Shown here in pieces: positions 54,701 through 62,900 of a stretch of 64,000 nucleotides of DNA (position 1 is its first letter; every line of letters starts with the position of its first letter). Under the pieces are notes generated by a model, which was not told the DNA's origin, did not search any database, and saw only the letters and a program-made list of their open reading frames with translations. Both the position numbers and the translations under genes were made by a program. This DNA comes from Granulicella aggregans (GTDB lineage: Bacteria > Acidobacteriota > Terriglobia > Terriglobales > Acidobacteriaceae), in assembly GCF_014203275.1 (NCBI RefSeq), contig NZ_JACHIP010000001.1:1224512-1288511 (forward strand), given 5' to 3'.

Positions 54701-55326
54701 GGGTGGAAAAGATCGCCGGCGGCTGGAACCTCTCCGGCATCTTCAGCGTTCACACCGGCTTCCCCTACTCCGCCCTGTATAACCTGCCTAGCTCGTTGTA
54801 TTGCAATAACTGCGGCTACACCCAGCTGCGCGCAAGCTATCTAGGAGGCGCGAAGGGTGGCCACAGCAACTCCGACTTCATCAATAACACCAACTTCGCA
54901 GGTCAGGCCACCGGAGAAGTTAAAACACCTGGCACAGTCAACGGCAACGCTGGCACCGTCGCTTACAGCAACCGCTACTTCGCCGTAGCCAACTTCCAGA
55001 ACACCATCCAACTGCAGAGCACAGCCAACGTCAACAACCCCACTGTCGCGCTGCCTAACCTGCCCGGATCGCAGCGCAACATCTTCGACGGCCCCAATTA
55101 TCACAACCTCGACGCCTCACTATCGAAGTCCTTCGGCCTTCCAAAGCTTCCCGTCCTCGGCGAAGACTCCCACTTTGAGATCCGCGCTAACGCTCTGAAC
55201 CTGTTCAACATTCTTAACCTCGACGTCAACCAGGTGAACAAGATAGTCGACAGCGGCAGCTTCGGCCAGGACCAAACCCCGCTCGGAGGCCGCATCGTAA
55301 CTCTCTCCGCACGCTTCGAGTTCTAA
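51721..55326 (+). CDS. Oar-like TonB-dependent receptor with carboxypeptidase-regulatory-like domain
   Basis: This 1,201-residue outer-membrane protein has a long N-terminal extension with a hydrophobic signal (WIFSAMIALALSCVGTKPLAAQ). A carboxypeptidase-regulatory-like beta-sandwich follows (VQGTVTDPQGAVIPGAKVTLKDTANNAEIIRTSDGAGLFNFGALPPDTFTLTVEAKGF), then a plug domain (LPSFNRDVFTLSQLAPGA..., GISLDGISTVSA, TTKSGTNQIHGSLF), and a large beta-barrel ending in aromatic residue F (LSARFEF). Expanded families of this type in acidobacteria are thought to import plant polysaccharide oligomers, but no ligand can be assigned. The adjacent GH39 enzyme suggests xylan-like glycans. The ribosome binding site AGGAGG is excellent, and a terminator follows. 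Confidence 0.95.
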   Translation: MQSPSPDHSLNQLWIGINSAQHSARKSKWIFSAMIALALSCVGTKPLAAQFRTSVQGTVTDPQGAVIPGAKVTLKDTANNAEIIRTSDGAGLFNFGALPPDTFTLTVEAKGFQKNVLTNIKFIPEQPNSLNVALTLGASDVSVEVNASSTPTLDTETANIGGTISAADIKHLPSFNRDVFTLSQLAPGAISDGSQSRTGGVYQAPGNQGPGGSGNGGSAPTENGPQVNSNGQQYGNNGISLDGISTVSAVWGGTSIITPSPEAVDNVRIVTNGYDAENGRFSGAQTMVTTKSGTNQIHGSLFIDAHRPGLNAANRPVRASDGTIIGSSVKDTDRYNQYGGSVGGPIWKDKVFAFFAYETSPDDTLSTSTGWYETPSLRSSAPAASIASQFVNFAGNAPSGTIVTSGETCKAVGLQEGANCATIAGQGLDIGSPLTNGLGKQDPTAGGTTSNPGLGNGLDGTADVAFYSIASPVSSTYTQYAGRLDAQATKNDHVSFTMFWVPSTKTSYNGSPRAYNLFHHDQINQANAVIWNHTFSPTFLNEARANAAAWRYNELATNPQQPLGLPQDTVDFAPGATLGTFGSPAGNDLNQWTFSYKDVATKVLGSHTVKFGGEYTALHYLQNPSGQPDFEFYNIWTFLNDAPYQEAGSFNAATGIPGGVRSDQRQNLFGAFVQDDWRAKPNLTLHAGIRYNYFGALYSKQNNIPNVTLGQGTAAYTGLTVGANKGGIWNPQKLNFGPQFSFNWSPQSLGGKTVIRGGYGMAFNQNEIAITANASFNPPISNSYTFRFNSPTDPGANGPKILYGISSDITSLNGYASNPNTITTYTAAGLPAAGSASIIIAGDGHGNVPTTYFHHFSLDIQQELSKWAVFTLGYQGSLGRHIINHQTPNAPAAVAGVPFNQLVTGGDFWVNAGSSRNHALLASINHPMSHGFSAQAQFMWAKSQDTDGSGPYSEDPYYPLSHSLTYGLSDYNVGKSLKIFGTWQPVLFHGDKRWVEKIAGGWNLSGIFSVHTGFPYSALYNLPSSLYCNNCGYTQLRASYLGGAKGGHSNSDFINNTNFAGQATGEVKTPGTVNGNAGTVAYSNRYFAVANFQNTIQLQSTANVNNPTVALPNLPGSQRNIFDGPNYHNLDASLSKSFGLPKLPVLGEDSHFEIRANALNLFNILNLDVNQVNKIVDSGSFGQDQTPLGGRIVTLSARFEF

Positions 55327-55347
55327 CTCGCCCACGTAAAACCAACC

Positions 55348-55387
55348 GAGGGTGTCCGCCAACAACGGCGGGCACCCTCTTTCTTCT
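55348..55387 (+). terminator. Intrinsic terminator of TonB receptor 1
   Basis: Arms GAGGGTGTCCGCC and GGCGGGCACCCTC form a 13-bp stem with one G-U pair and a 6-base loop, followed by TTTCTTCT. Confidence 0.88.
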
Positions 55388-55435
55388 CCGCTGATATCAA
55401 CATGTCGTATTCCCGTTTGAGTCTTGTGTGGAGGT

Positions 55436-55484
55436 GTCATCCTGAGCGAAGTCTCTTGCAATCTCATCGCAAGAGACTTCGCTC
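55436..55484. repeat. Dispersed intergenic hairpin repeat, copy 1
   Basis: GTCATCCTGAGCGAAG leads into a perfect 16-bp inverted repeat (55444-55459 and 55469-55484; arm GAGCGAAGTCTCTTGC) with a 9-base loop AATCTCATC. The second copy at 63645-63695 shares the start and the TTGCA-N3-TCATCGCAA core. It could be a REP-like element or a RNA hairpin between TonB receptor 1 and the GH39 gene. Confidence 0.75.
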
Positions 55485-55556
55485 ACACCACCCACACCGT
55501 TTTACTCTTTCGGACACTAAGCCCCAAGCCGCCGCCTCTCGCCAAGGAGAAGATGT

Positions 55557-57065
55557 ATGCCGCACCCCACCATTCGTCCGCTGCTCGCCTTCTTCCTCAC
55601 CCTGACCTTCGCCTGCTCCGCGCCCGCCCAGCAACACATCCACATCGACGCCTCCGCCCCCGCCACTCCCTTCCCCCACTTCTGGGAAGAGATGTTCGGC
55701 TCCGGCCGCGCCATCCTCTCCTTGCGCGAGAGCTATCGCGACGACCTCCGCGCCGTGAAGCAGGCTACCGACTTCCACTACGTCCGCTTCCACGCCATCC
55801 TCCACGACGAGGTCGGCGTCTACAACGAAGACGAGCACGGCAACCCCGTCTACAACTTCACCTACGTCGACGAGATCTACGATGGCCTCCTCAAGAACGG
55901 CGTCAAGCCCGTCGTAGAGATCAGCTTCATGCCCAGGAAGCTAGCCTTCAATCCCGACGCCCTTCACCCCTTCTGGTACAAGCAGAATGTCTCGCCGCCC
56001 AAGAGCATGGAACGCTGGGACGACCTCATCGGACACTTCGCCCAGCACCTCGTCGACCGCTACGGCATCGACGAAGTCTCCTCCTGGTACTTCGAAGTCT
56101 GGAACGAGCCCAACATCGACTTCTGGGGCGGCATCCCTCGCATGGAGTCCTACTTCGACCTCTACGCCCACACCGCCAACGACCTGAAGCATGTCAACTC
56201 CAGGCTTCGCGTGGGCGGGCCAGCGACCGCCGCAGCCGCATGGATACCGGAGTTCCTCAAGTTCACCTCCACCAACCACGTCCCCGTAGACTTCGTCTCC
56301 ACCCACGGCTACGACGACGAACCCGTAGAACGCCTCCTCGGTTCCGACCAGCCCCTTCGCGATAAAGACATGCCCGAGGAAGACCGCGTCTGCGCCGCAG
56401 CCAACCACGTTCGCAAGCAGATCGACGCGTCTGCCTATCCGCATCTCCCGCTGCTCTGGACAGAATGGAACGTTCCCGGACGCGACCGCCTCCGCGACAC
56501 ACCCTACGTCGGCCCCGCACTGGCCGAAGCCGTCCGTACCTGCCGCGACGTCCAGGCCCTCTCCTTCTGGACCTTCTCCGATGTCTTCGAAGAAGGCGGC
56601 CCCGCTCAACGCTCCTTCGATGGCCAATTCGGCCTCCGCGCCACCGGCGGCATCAACAAGGCAAGCTTCTACGACTTCGCCCTGCTCCACAAACTAGGCA
56701 CCCAGCGCATCGCCAGCGACGCCGATGACATCGTCGTCACCAAGCTCCCCGATGGCTCACTAGCCATCGCCCTCTGGAACCTCGCGCCCACAGGCCAATC
56801 GCCTGTCCCGAAGTCCGTAACCCTCGATCTCACAGGCATCGCGAAAGACGCAAAGATCACTATCCAACGCGTCGACGACAATCACAGCAACGTCATGAAG
56901 CCCTACGCCGCTATGGGCAGCCCCTCATACCCGAAGCCCGAGCAGGTCGAGCAACTCAACCGCGAGACAGTTCTCGAGCCGCCGCAGCCCCTCTCGCTCA
57001 CCCACGGAAGCCTCACTCTCAACATGGACACCAACGCCCTCGTCTTGATCAAGGTCGCACCTTAA
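55557..57065 (+). CDS. GH39-family glycoside hydrolase (beta-xylosidase-like)
   Basis: The 502-residue protein has a signal peptide (LLAFFLTLTFACSAPA) and a GH39-type (beta/alpha)8 barrel. The acid/base is E184 in WYFEVWNEPNIDFW, and the nucleophile is E303 in LLWTEWN. Other family segments are FHYVRFHAILHDEVGVY, GVKPVVEISFMPRKLAF, FVSTHGYDDE and ALSFWTFSDVFEEGGP. A C-terminal beta-sandwich follows (TKLPDGSLAIALWNLAP). GH39 enzymes are mainly beta-1,4-xylosidases and alpha-L-iduronidases; xylosidase is more likely in a soil bacterium. AAGGAGA lies six bases before the ATG. Export plus the adjacent TonB receptor suggests a small glycan utilisation pair. Confidence 0.92.
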   Translation: MPHPTIRPLLAFFLTLTFACSAPAQQHIHIDASAPATPFPHFWEEMFGSGRAILSLRESYRDDLRAVKQATDFHYVRFHAILHDEVGVYNEDEHGNPVYNFTYVDEIYDGLLKNGVKPVVEISFMPRKLAFNPDALHPFWYKQNVSPPKSMERWDDLIGHFAQHLVDRYGIDEVSSWYFEVWNEPNIDFWGGIPRMESYFDLYAHTANDLKHVNSRLRVGGPATAAAAWIPEFLKFTSTNHVPVDFVSTHGYDDEPVERLLGSDQPLRDKDMPEEDRVCAAANHVRKQIDASAYPHLPLLWTEWNVPGRDRLRDTPYVGPALAEAVRTCRDVQALSFWTFSDVFEEGGPAQRSFDGQFGLRATGGINKASFYDFALLHKLGTQRIASDADDIVVTKLPDGSLAIALWNLAPTGQSPVPKSVTLDLTGIAKDAKITIQRVDDNHSNVMKPYAAMGSPSYPKPEQVEQLNRETVLEPPQPLSLTHGSLTLNMDTNALVLIKVAP

Positions 57066-57081
57066 GGTTCCTATCCGTCCT

Positions 57082-57954
57082 TCAACCACGTAGCCTGTAC
57101 ATCGTCTGACTCAGCGGCTCCAACGTGTCATGCAGCCAAGGTATCTGCTCCGAGTTGCCAATAAAAAGGTATCCTCCGGGTCGCAGCATCCCGATCATCC
57201 TGCGCAGAAACCTCTCCTGCACGTCCTGCTGGAAGTAAATCAGCGCGTTGCGAAAGAAGATGACATCGAACGGGCCGTCAACGAACCAGCCCTCCTCCAT
57301 AAGGTTGACTCGTCGCAGGTCAACCATCCGCGTGACCTGCGGCTTCAGCTTCACCTGGCCAGCCCTGCTATCTTTGCCTCGCAGAAAGTAGCGCGCATGC
57401 AACGATTCGTCGATGTTCTCCAGGCAGTCTGCTAAATAGATAGCTCCCTCCGCACTCTCAAGCACTCCCGTGTCGATGTCTGAGCCAACCACCTCCAGTC
57501 GCCAGCCCAGTTCGGGCACGGCGTCGAGCAGCGTCATCGCAATCGAGTACACCTCCTCCCCCGTCGAACACGCAGCGCTCCACACCCTGATCTGCTTCCT
57601 TCCTCCTCGCAGCGCTGCCGCCTTGATCTCCGGCACGATCTTCTCCGCGAGGTAGTGGAAGTGATGCATCTCCCGGAAGAAAGAGGTCTTGTTAGTCGTG
57701 ATGGCGTTCACAAACTCAACGAACTCCGGACTGCCTTTCGCACTCTTGGACAGCAGAATGTAGTAGGCCTGGAAGCTCGCGAGTCCGAGCCGCCGCATAG
57801 GCTTGGCCAGCCTCGCGGCGAGCATGGTGCGCTTCCCGTCTTGTAGCCAGATACCCGTATGCTCCTGCACCAGTTCGCGAAGGTTTTTGAACTCACGCTC
57901 CTTCATCGGCTCCAGCGATTCCCTCTCCGCGCTGCTCCGTTCACTGATCTGCAT
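57082..57954 (-). CDS. cheR: Chemotaxis protein methyltransferase CheR
   Basis: CheR methylates chemoreceptor glutamates with S-adenosylmethionine. The N-terminal helical domain (REFKNLRELVQEHTGIWLQDGKRTMLAARLAKPMRRLGLASFQAYY) and the methyltransferase domain (TTNKTSFFREMHHFHYLAEKIVPEI, RVWSAACSTGEEVYSIAMTLLD, VVGSDIDTGVLESAEGAIY, FDVIFFRNALIYFQQDVQERFLRRMIGMLRPGGYLFIGNSEQI) are all present. The start is uncertain. The frame extends to 58059, but that region holds a promoter for the divergent gene, so I propose the ATG at 57954 (290 residues) or the next one at 57906. No cheA, cheB or receptor gene is in the window. Confidence 0.92.
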   Translation of the reverse strand: MQISERSSAERESLEPMKEREFKNLRELVQEHTGIWLQDGKRTMLAARLAKPMRRLGLASFQAYYILLSKSAKGSPEFVEFVNAITTNKTSFFREMHHFHYLAEKIVPEIKAAALRGGRKQIRVWSAACSTGEEVYSIAMTLLDAVPELGWRLEVVGSDIDTGVLESAEGAIYLADCLENIDESLHARYFLRGKDSRAGQVKLKPQVTRMVDLRRVNLMEEGWFVDGPFDVIFFRNALIYFQQDVQERFLRRMIGMLRPGGYLFIGNSEQIPWLHDTLEPLSQTMYRLRG

Positions 57955-58021
57955 GTACGGTTCATCGGCTGTGAAGCCGGCGCCGTGATCCCGGCGTCTT
58001 AGCCAGTCTCGCGCCAAAGAT

Positions 58022-58049
58022 TGAAATTTTTTCCAATTCCTACCGATAG
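58022..58049 (+). promoter_or_regulatory. Sigma-28 (FliA)-type promoter for the cheX-like gene
   Basis: TTGAAA, 17 bases, CGATAG on the plus strand, directed at the gene starting at 58121. The predicted start is near 58057, giving a ~64-base leader. Confidence 0.72.
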
Positions 58050-58120
58050 AAGATCGCACGCCTCCTGCCCACCGTCAGGAAGCCGTGCGGGATGCCAATT
58101 TACATCGCTGGGGAGCTTGA

Positions 58121-58591
58121 ATGATCAGTCCAAACGCTCAAGCGCTCTCAAAGACGCTCACCAAGCTCACAGGTCTTCCGGTAAGCTGCGTCCGCAAGCC
58201 ACGTTTCCTGCCTTCAAAATCGAGCCGCGTCTACGGTATCTATAACCAGCTGCCGGCACACGACACCATCCTCTTGCGCGCGGACCTCTCCCTGCTTGCA
58301 TCCCTCGGTGGCTGCGTCACCGGCCTGCCGGACTCCCTGGCCGCCGACCGCGCCAAGACATCGCCGCTCGACGAGACCCTCCGCAGCGGAATCCACGAGG
58401 TATTGAACGTTCTTTCGACGCTCCTCAGCGGCCCGGAACGCGTCGTCTTCCGGTCCATGTGTACGGACGTCGCATACCTTACCGGACCCGCCCGCTCCAT
58501 ACTGAACTCTCACGCTCCCGCTCAGACCTTCGAAGTCACTGTCGCCGGCTACACCGGCGGAGAACTCACAATCTTCTCGGAAGATCAGTAG
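58121..58591 (+). CDS. CheX/CheC-like protein (putative CheY-P phosphatase)
   Basis: The 156-residue protein is not strongly conserved, but residues ~88-101 (LRSGIHEVLNVLSTLL) match the (D/S)xxxExxN active-site motif of CheC/CheX phosphatases. The preceding segment has the right alternation (ILLRADLSLLASLGGCVTGLPDSLAADRAKTSPLDETLRSG), and the end is a beta strand (VTVAGYTGGELTIFSED). The gene lies divergent from cheR under a sigma-28-type promoter, supporting a chemotaxis or motor-related role. The ribosome binding site is GGGGAG. It may form a dimer like CheX, but activity is unproven. It converges on the acetate-kinase-family gene, one base apart. Confidence 0.65.
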   Translation: MISPNAQALSKTLTKLTGLPVSCVRKPRFLPSKSSRVYGIYNQLPAHDTILLRADLSLLASLGGCVTGLPDSLAADRAKTSPLDETLRSGIHEVLNVLSTLLSGPERVVFRSMCTDVAYLTGPARSILNSHAPAQTFEVTVAGYTGGELTIFSEDQ

Positions 58592-58592
58592 C

Positions 58593-59789
58593 TCAAAGCA
58601 CCTGCGCACACTCATGGGCCAGCTGCATCGCTTCATCGGAGTGAATGGCCCACAACGCCAGCTTCGACTCCGGCAGCGAAAGGCAAACGTCTCCGTTCTC
58701 GACGGTCTCATTCAGCCGATCGTCCAGCCTCACGCCCCACCCATCCAGCCCATCGCAGACCATCTTCCTGGTCCCGTGCGAGTTCTCCCCAATCCCGCCC
58801 CCGAAGACAATCGCCTCCGCCGAACCCAGCACCGCAAGATAAGCCCCCACAGTCTGCCTCACTCGGTAGCCGAACATCTCCAGCGCCAGCCTTGAGTCCT
58901 CATCGCTGCGCTTCTCCAGCACCCGCGTATCCAAGCTCACGCCGGAAATCCCCAACATCCCCGACTTCTTCTCCAGCACATTCAAAGCGTCTTCTGATGA
59001 GAGCCCCTCGTGCTTCATGAGATAGGGCAGAATGGCAGGGTCGACGCTTCCCGACCGCGTCCCCATCATCAGCCCCTCGAGCGGCGTGAACCCCATCGAA
59101 GTCTCCACCGACCTTCCCCGCTCGATCGCGGCCACTGAAGACCCGCTCTCCAGATGCATAGTCACAATCGTGACCTCCTCCTTCGGTCGTCCCGCCAGAT
59201 GGGCATACTGCTCCAGCATGTACCGGTGCGAGATCCCATGGAACCCGAACTTCCGTATGCCATGCTTATCCGCCAGTTTCCGGTCGATGCCATACCGCCA
59301 AGCCTTCTCGGGCAGAGTCGCATGAAACGCCGTATCGAACGCAACCGCAATCGCCCACTCTGGCTGCTGCTTTTGCACAACATCGATGATCTTCAGCGAA
59401 TTCGCATTGTGCAGTGGAGCAAGCTCCTCAAGCGCCTCTATCTCCTTGCGAACTCCGTCATCAAAGCGCACCGCCTCTGTGAAACGCCCGCCGCCATGCA
59501 CCACCCGCACCGCCACCAGGGCAAGCCCCTCCAGCTCAGCCTTCGCCACCCCTGAAAGCTCATCGAGGACCGCCGCCACTCCAGCCCCAAAATCTCCAGC
59601 CTCCACCTTCTTACTGGCGATCTTCTCCTCGCCACGAGTGATCTCGATTGCACTCTCTTTCCCAATGTTGTCGATCATCCCGGCCAGCAGACGCCGCCCC
59701 TCGCCCGCGCGCGCAGCGTCCCGAGCAATCTCGACCAGGTCGAACTTCAACGAATTGCTTCCAGGGTTGAAACAAAGCACGGTCGGCAT
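58593..59789 (-). CDS. ackA: Acetate/propionate-family kinase
   Basis: The 398-residue protein has the AckA fold: phosphate-1 loop region FNPGSNSLKFDLVE, VRVVHGGGRFTE, FDTAFHATLPEKAWRYGIDRKLADKHGIRKFGFHGISHRYM, and SMGFTPLEGLMMGTRSGSVDPAILPYLM. The otherwise invariant HLGNGxS segment is HLESGSS here, changing a Gly-Asn pair near the nucleotide site. The protein therefore belongs to a divergent subgroup, and acetate as substrate is not certain. The reaction would be interconversion of acetyl-phosphate and acetate with ATP. No pta or phosphoketolase gene is visible nearby. Confidence 0.88.
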   Translation of the reverse strand: MPTVLCFNPGSNSLKFDLVEIARDAARAGEGRRLLAGMIDNIGKESAIEITRGEEKIASKKVEAGDFGAGVAAVLDELSGVAKAELEGLALVAVRVVHGGGRFTEAVRFDDGVRKEIEALEELAPLHNANSLKIIDVVQKQQPEWAIAVAFDTAFHATLPEKAWRYGIDRKLADKHGIRKFGFHGISHRYMLEQYAHLAGRPKEEVTIVTMHLESGSSVAAIERGRSVETSMGFTPLEGLMMGTRSGSVDPAILPYLMKHEGLSSEDALNVLEKKSGMLGISGVSLDTRVLEKRSDEDSRLALEMFGYRVRQTVGAYLAVLGSAEAIVFGGGIGENSHGTRKMVCDGLDGWGVRLDDRLNETVENGDVCLSLPESKLALWAIHSDEAMQLAHECAQVL

Positions 59790-59908
59790 CCATCACCTCC
59801 AACCATCCTTCGGATGCCGCCTTGCCGCACCAATTTGCACGCCACTGCGACCCTCTACCGTACTCAGGTAAAAGCGAGGCGAATCCAGACGCCAGACGGA
59901 TAAATATA

Positions 59909-59941
59909 TTGACAATAGAACAGGAATGCGTGAACATTCAC
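59909..59941 (+). promoter_or_regulatory. Possible promoter and operator for TonB receptor 2
   Basis: TTGACA at 59909-59914 is followed after 17 bases by a weak GAACAT box. A small palindrome GTGAA-CA-TTCAC (59930-59941) overlaps that box, as expected for a repressor operator. The 200-base divergent region shows nothing else. Confidence 0.35.
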
Positions 59942-59990
59942 AACAATACGTAAACAAATGAAAATCCATGGAAGCTGAAGGGAAGCCCGT

Positions 59991-62900
59991 ATGCACATGC
60001 GAAGGAATCTGAAGCTGCATCTCTTTCTTGCACTTGCTCTCTTTTCGATCGTCGCCGCTCCTCGCACCTTGCATGCGCAGATCGACACCGCAACGGTAGC
60101 CGGGCGCGTCACCGATAAGACCGGCGCGACCGTCCCCAACGCCGACATCACCGTTACCAGCACCGAGACCAACTTCGCCTATCACGCCAAAAGCGCCTCG
60201 AACGGCGAATGGACCATCAGCCCCGTCCACATCGGCACCTATAAACTCACCGTCAAAGCCGAGGGCTTCAACGAGTCCGTCGCCGGCCCCTTCACGCTCA
60301 GCGTTCAGCAGCGCCAGCAGATCGACCTCGCCCTTCAAACCGGCGGCGTCACCGCAGTCGTCGACGTCACCGACACCGCCCCCGTCCTCGAGACCGCCAC
60401 CTCTGAGCGCAGCCAACTCATCGACAGTCGCACCATGACGACCCTGCCGCTAAACGGTCGCAATCCCGTCCAGCTCGCCCAGCTCTCCGCCGGTGTCACG
60501 GTGAGCGAGCCCGGCGCCCGCGACGAACAGGGCTACGGCTTCAGCGCCAACGGCGCGCGTTCGCTCCAGAACAACTTCCTCCTCGACGGCATCGACAACA
60601 ACTCCAACCTCCCCGACCTCCTCAACGAAGCCAACTACGCCGTCATGCCCTCCGTCGACGCCCTCCAGGAGTTCCGCTTCGAGACCGACGCCTACTCCGC
60701 CGAGTTCGGCCGCGCCACTGGCGCCGTCATCAACGCCACCACCAAGAGCGGCACCAACCACATCCACGGCGTCGTCTATGAGTTCCTCCGCAACCAGGCC
60801 TTCGATGCCCGCAACTACTTCGACCAGACCCTTCCCGCCTACCATCAGAATCAGTTCGGCGCGACCATCGGTCTTCCCATCCGCAAAGACAAGCTCTTTT
60901 TCTTCGCCGACTACGAAGGCCTCCGCCTCTCGCAAGGTCAGACCAACACCGCCATCGTTCCCACCGCTGCCCAGCGTGGCGGCGACTTCACCAGCCAGCT
61001 CGACCTCACCTCACCCACCGGCGCTCTCGACTGCAACGGCCGCGCCACCTACGCCGGCGAGCTCTTCGACACCCGCAACACCCAGGTAGCAGGCGGCGGC
61101 ACATCAGCCCCCTCCGTCCGCCCACACGACACACCGGCAGTCGCCTACTGCGGCGTCCCCTTCGGCTATAACGCCGATGGCACCCCTTCCAACATCATCC
61201 CCACCGCCAGCATCGACACCCTCGGCGCAAAGTTAGCCGCCCTCTATCCCGCACCCAACGCCAATGGCAACGGCTACAACTACGTCTCCAACCCCAAGCT
61301 GATCCGCAACTACAACCAGGGTGACGTCCGCGTCGACCAGGTTCTCACCCACAGCGACAATATCTTCTATCGCTTCTCCATCGCCCGCCAGCCCTCTACC
61401 ATCCCGGCCGTATTCCCCGGCCTCGCCGATGGCGGCGGCTTCTTCTCCGGCGTCGGCCAGAACAACGCCTACTCCATCGCCATCAGCGAGACACACGTCT
61501 TCACCCCAACCCGCGTCAACGAGATCCGCCTCGGCTACAACCGCCTCCACACCAGCCGCTTCCAGTTCAACTCCAACACCGACGTCTCCGGCCAGATTGG
61601 CTTCCCCGGAGTTCCCTATCAGGCTGGCACCAATAATGGCGGCTTGCCCCAGATGTTCTTCAACGACGTAGCCACGCTCGGCAGCCCCACCTACCTGCCG
61701 TCCAACGAGATCCAGAACGTCTACTCCATCTCGGACACCTTCACCCTCATCCACGGCAACCACAGCCTCAAGTTCGGCGGCGAGTACCGCCCCGAAGAGT
61801 TCACCATCTTCCAGCCCGCCGCGCCCCGCGGCGACATCAGCTTTGGCCCCCAGTTCACCGACAATCCCGCCGCGCAGGGCACCGGCGGCAGCGGCTTCGC
61901 GACCCTCCTCACCGGACAGCCCGATGGCGGCGGCATCAACAACATCAACAACGTCGACTACAACCGCAAGGTCTACGGCGTCTTCCTACAGGACGACTGG
62001 CGCGCCACCCCCACCCTCACCATCAACGCCGGCATCCGCTACGACTTCTTCTCCGCCATCCTCGAGCGCCACAACGCCCAGGCCAACTTCAACCCCGCCA
62101 CCGGCCAGCTCGATATCCCGAAGTCCAGCAACGTCACCCTCACCCCCACCTTCGCCTCCGAGATCACCGTCAACCACACCGCCTCGAACGGCCTCATCCC
62201 ACCCGTCTATACCAACGTCTCCCCACGCCTCGGCCTCGCCTGGCAGTTCCGCAAAGGCTGGGTAGCCCGCGCCGCCGCCGGTCTCTTCTTCAACGGCGAA
62301 GAGAGCGGCCCCTACAGCAACCCCAGCCCCGGCTTCAACCCGCCCTACTTCGCGTCGCAGAACTACGTCGCTCCCTGCAGCCTGCCCTCTTATGCGGCGG
62401 ATTCAACCTGCGAAGTCCCCGGCCTCAGTGTTCTCTCAAACGGCTTCCCCACCGACGCCTTAGTCGACCCCAACACTCCCAATCTGATGGGCGAAGACAA
62501 GCTCAAGACCCCCTACGTCGCCCAATGGCACCTCACCGTGCAGCATGAACTCACCCCGCACACTACCGTCGAAGTCGCCTTCGTCGGCTCCAAGGGAAGC
62601 CACCTCTACACCTTCGGCAACCTCAACCAGGCGGCTCCCACGGCCGACTCGTCCGCACCTTCCGCCCCGCGCCGTCCCTTCTCTAGCCTCGATACCTACA
62701 TCGGTTGGCTCCGCTCCAACGGCTTCTCCAACTACAACTCGGCCCAGTTCAAACTGGAGCAACACCTGAGCCACGGCGTCGCCGCCATCGTCAACTACAC
62801 CTACAGCCACGCCCTCGGCAACTCCTCGAACGCCAATCTCGGCTCGCAAAATAACGACAGCTTCCGCGACGAACTCCTGGTTCCGGAGTACGGCAATCTC

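Noticed and set aside
53227..54753. 508-codon minus-strand frame
   Set aside because: It is antisense to TonB receptor 1, with Val/Glu/Gly-rich shadow composition.
57955..58059. N-terminal extension of cheR to 58059
   Set aside because: The extra codons are not CheR-like, and the region carries the sigma-28-type promoter of the divergent gene.
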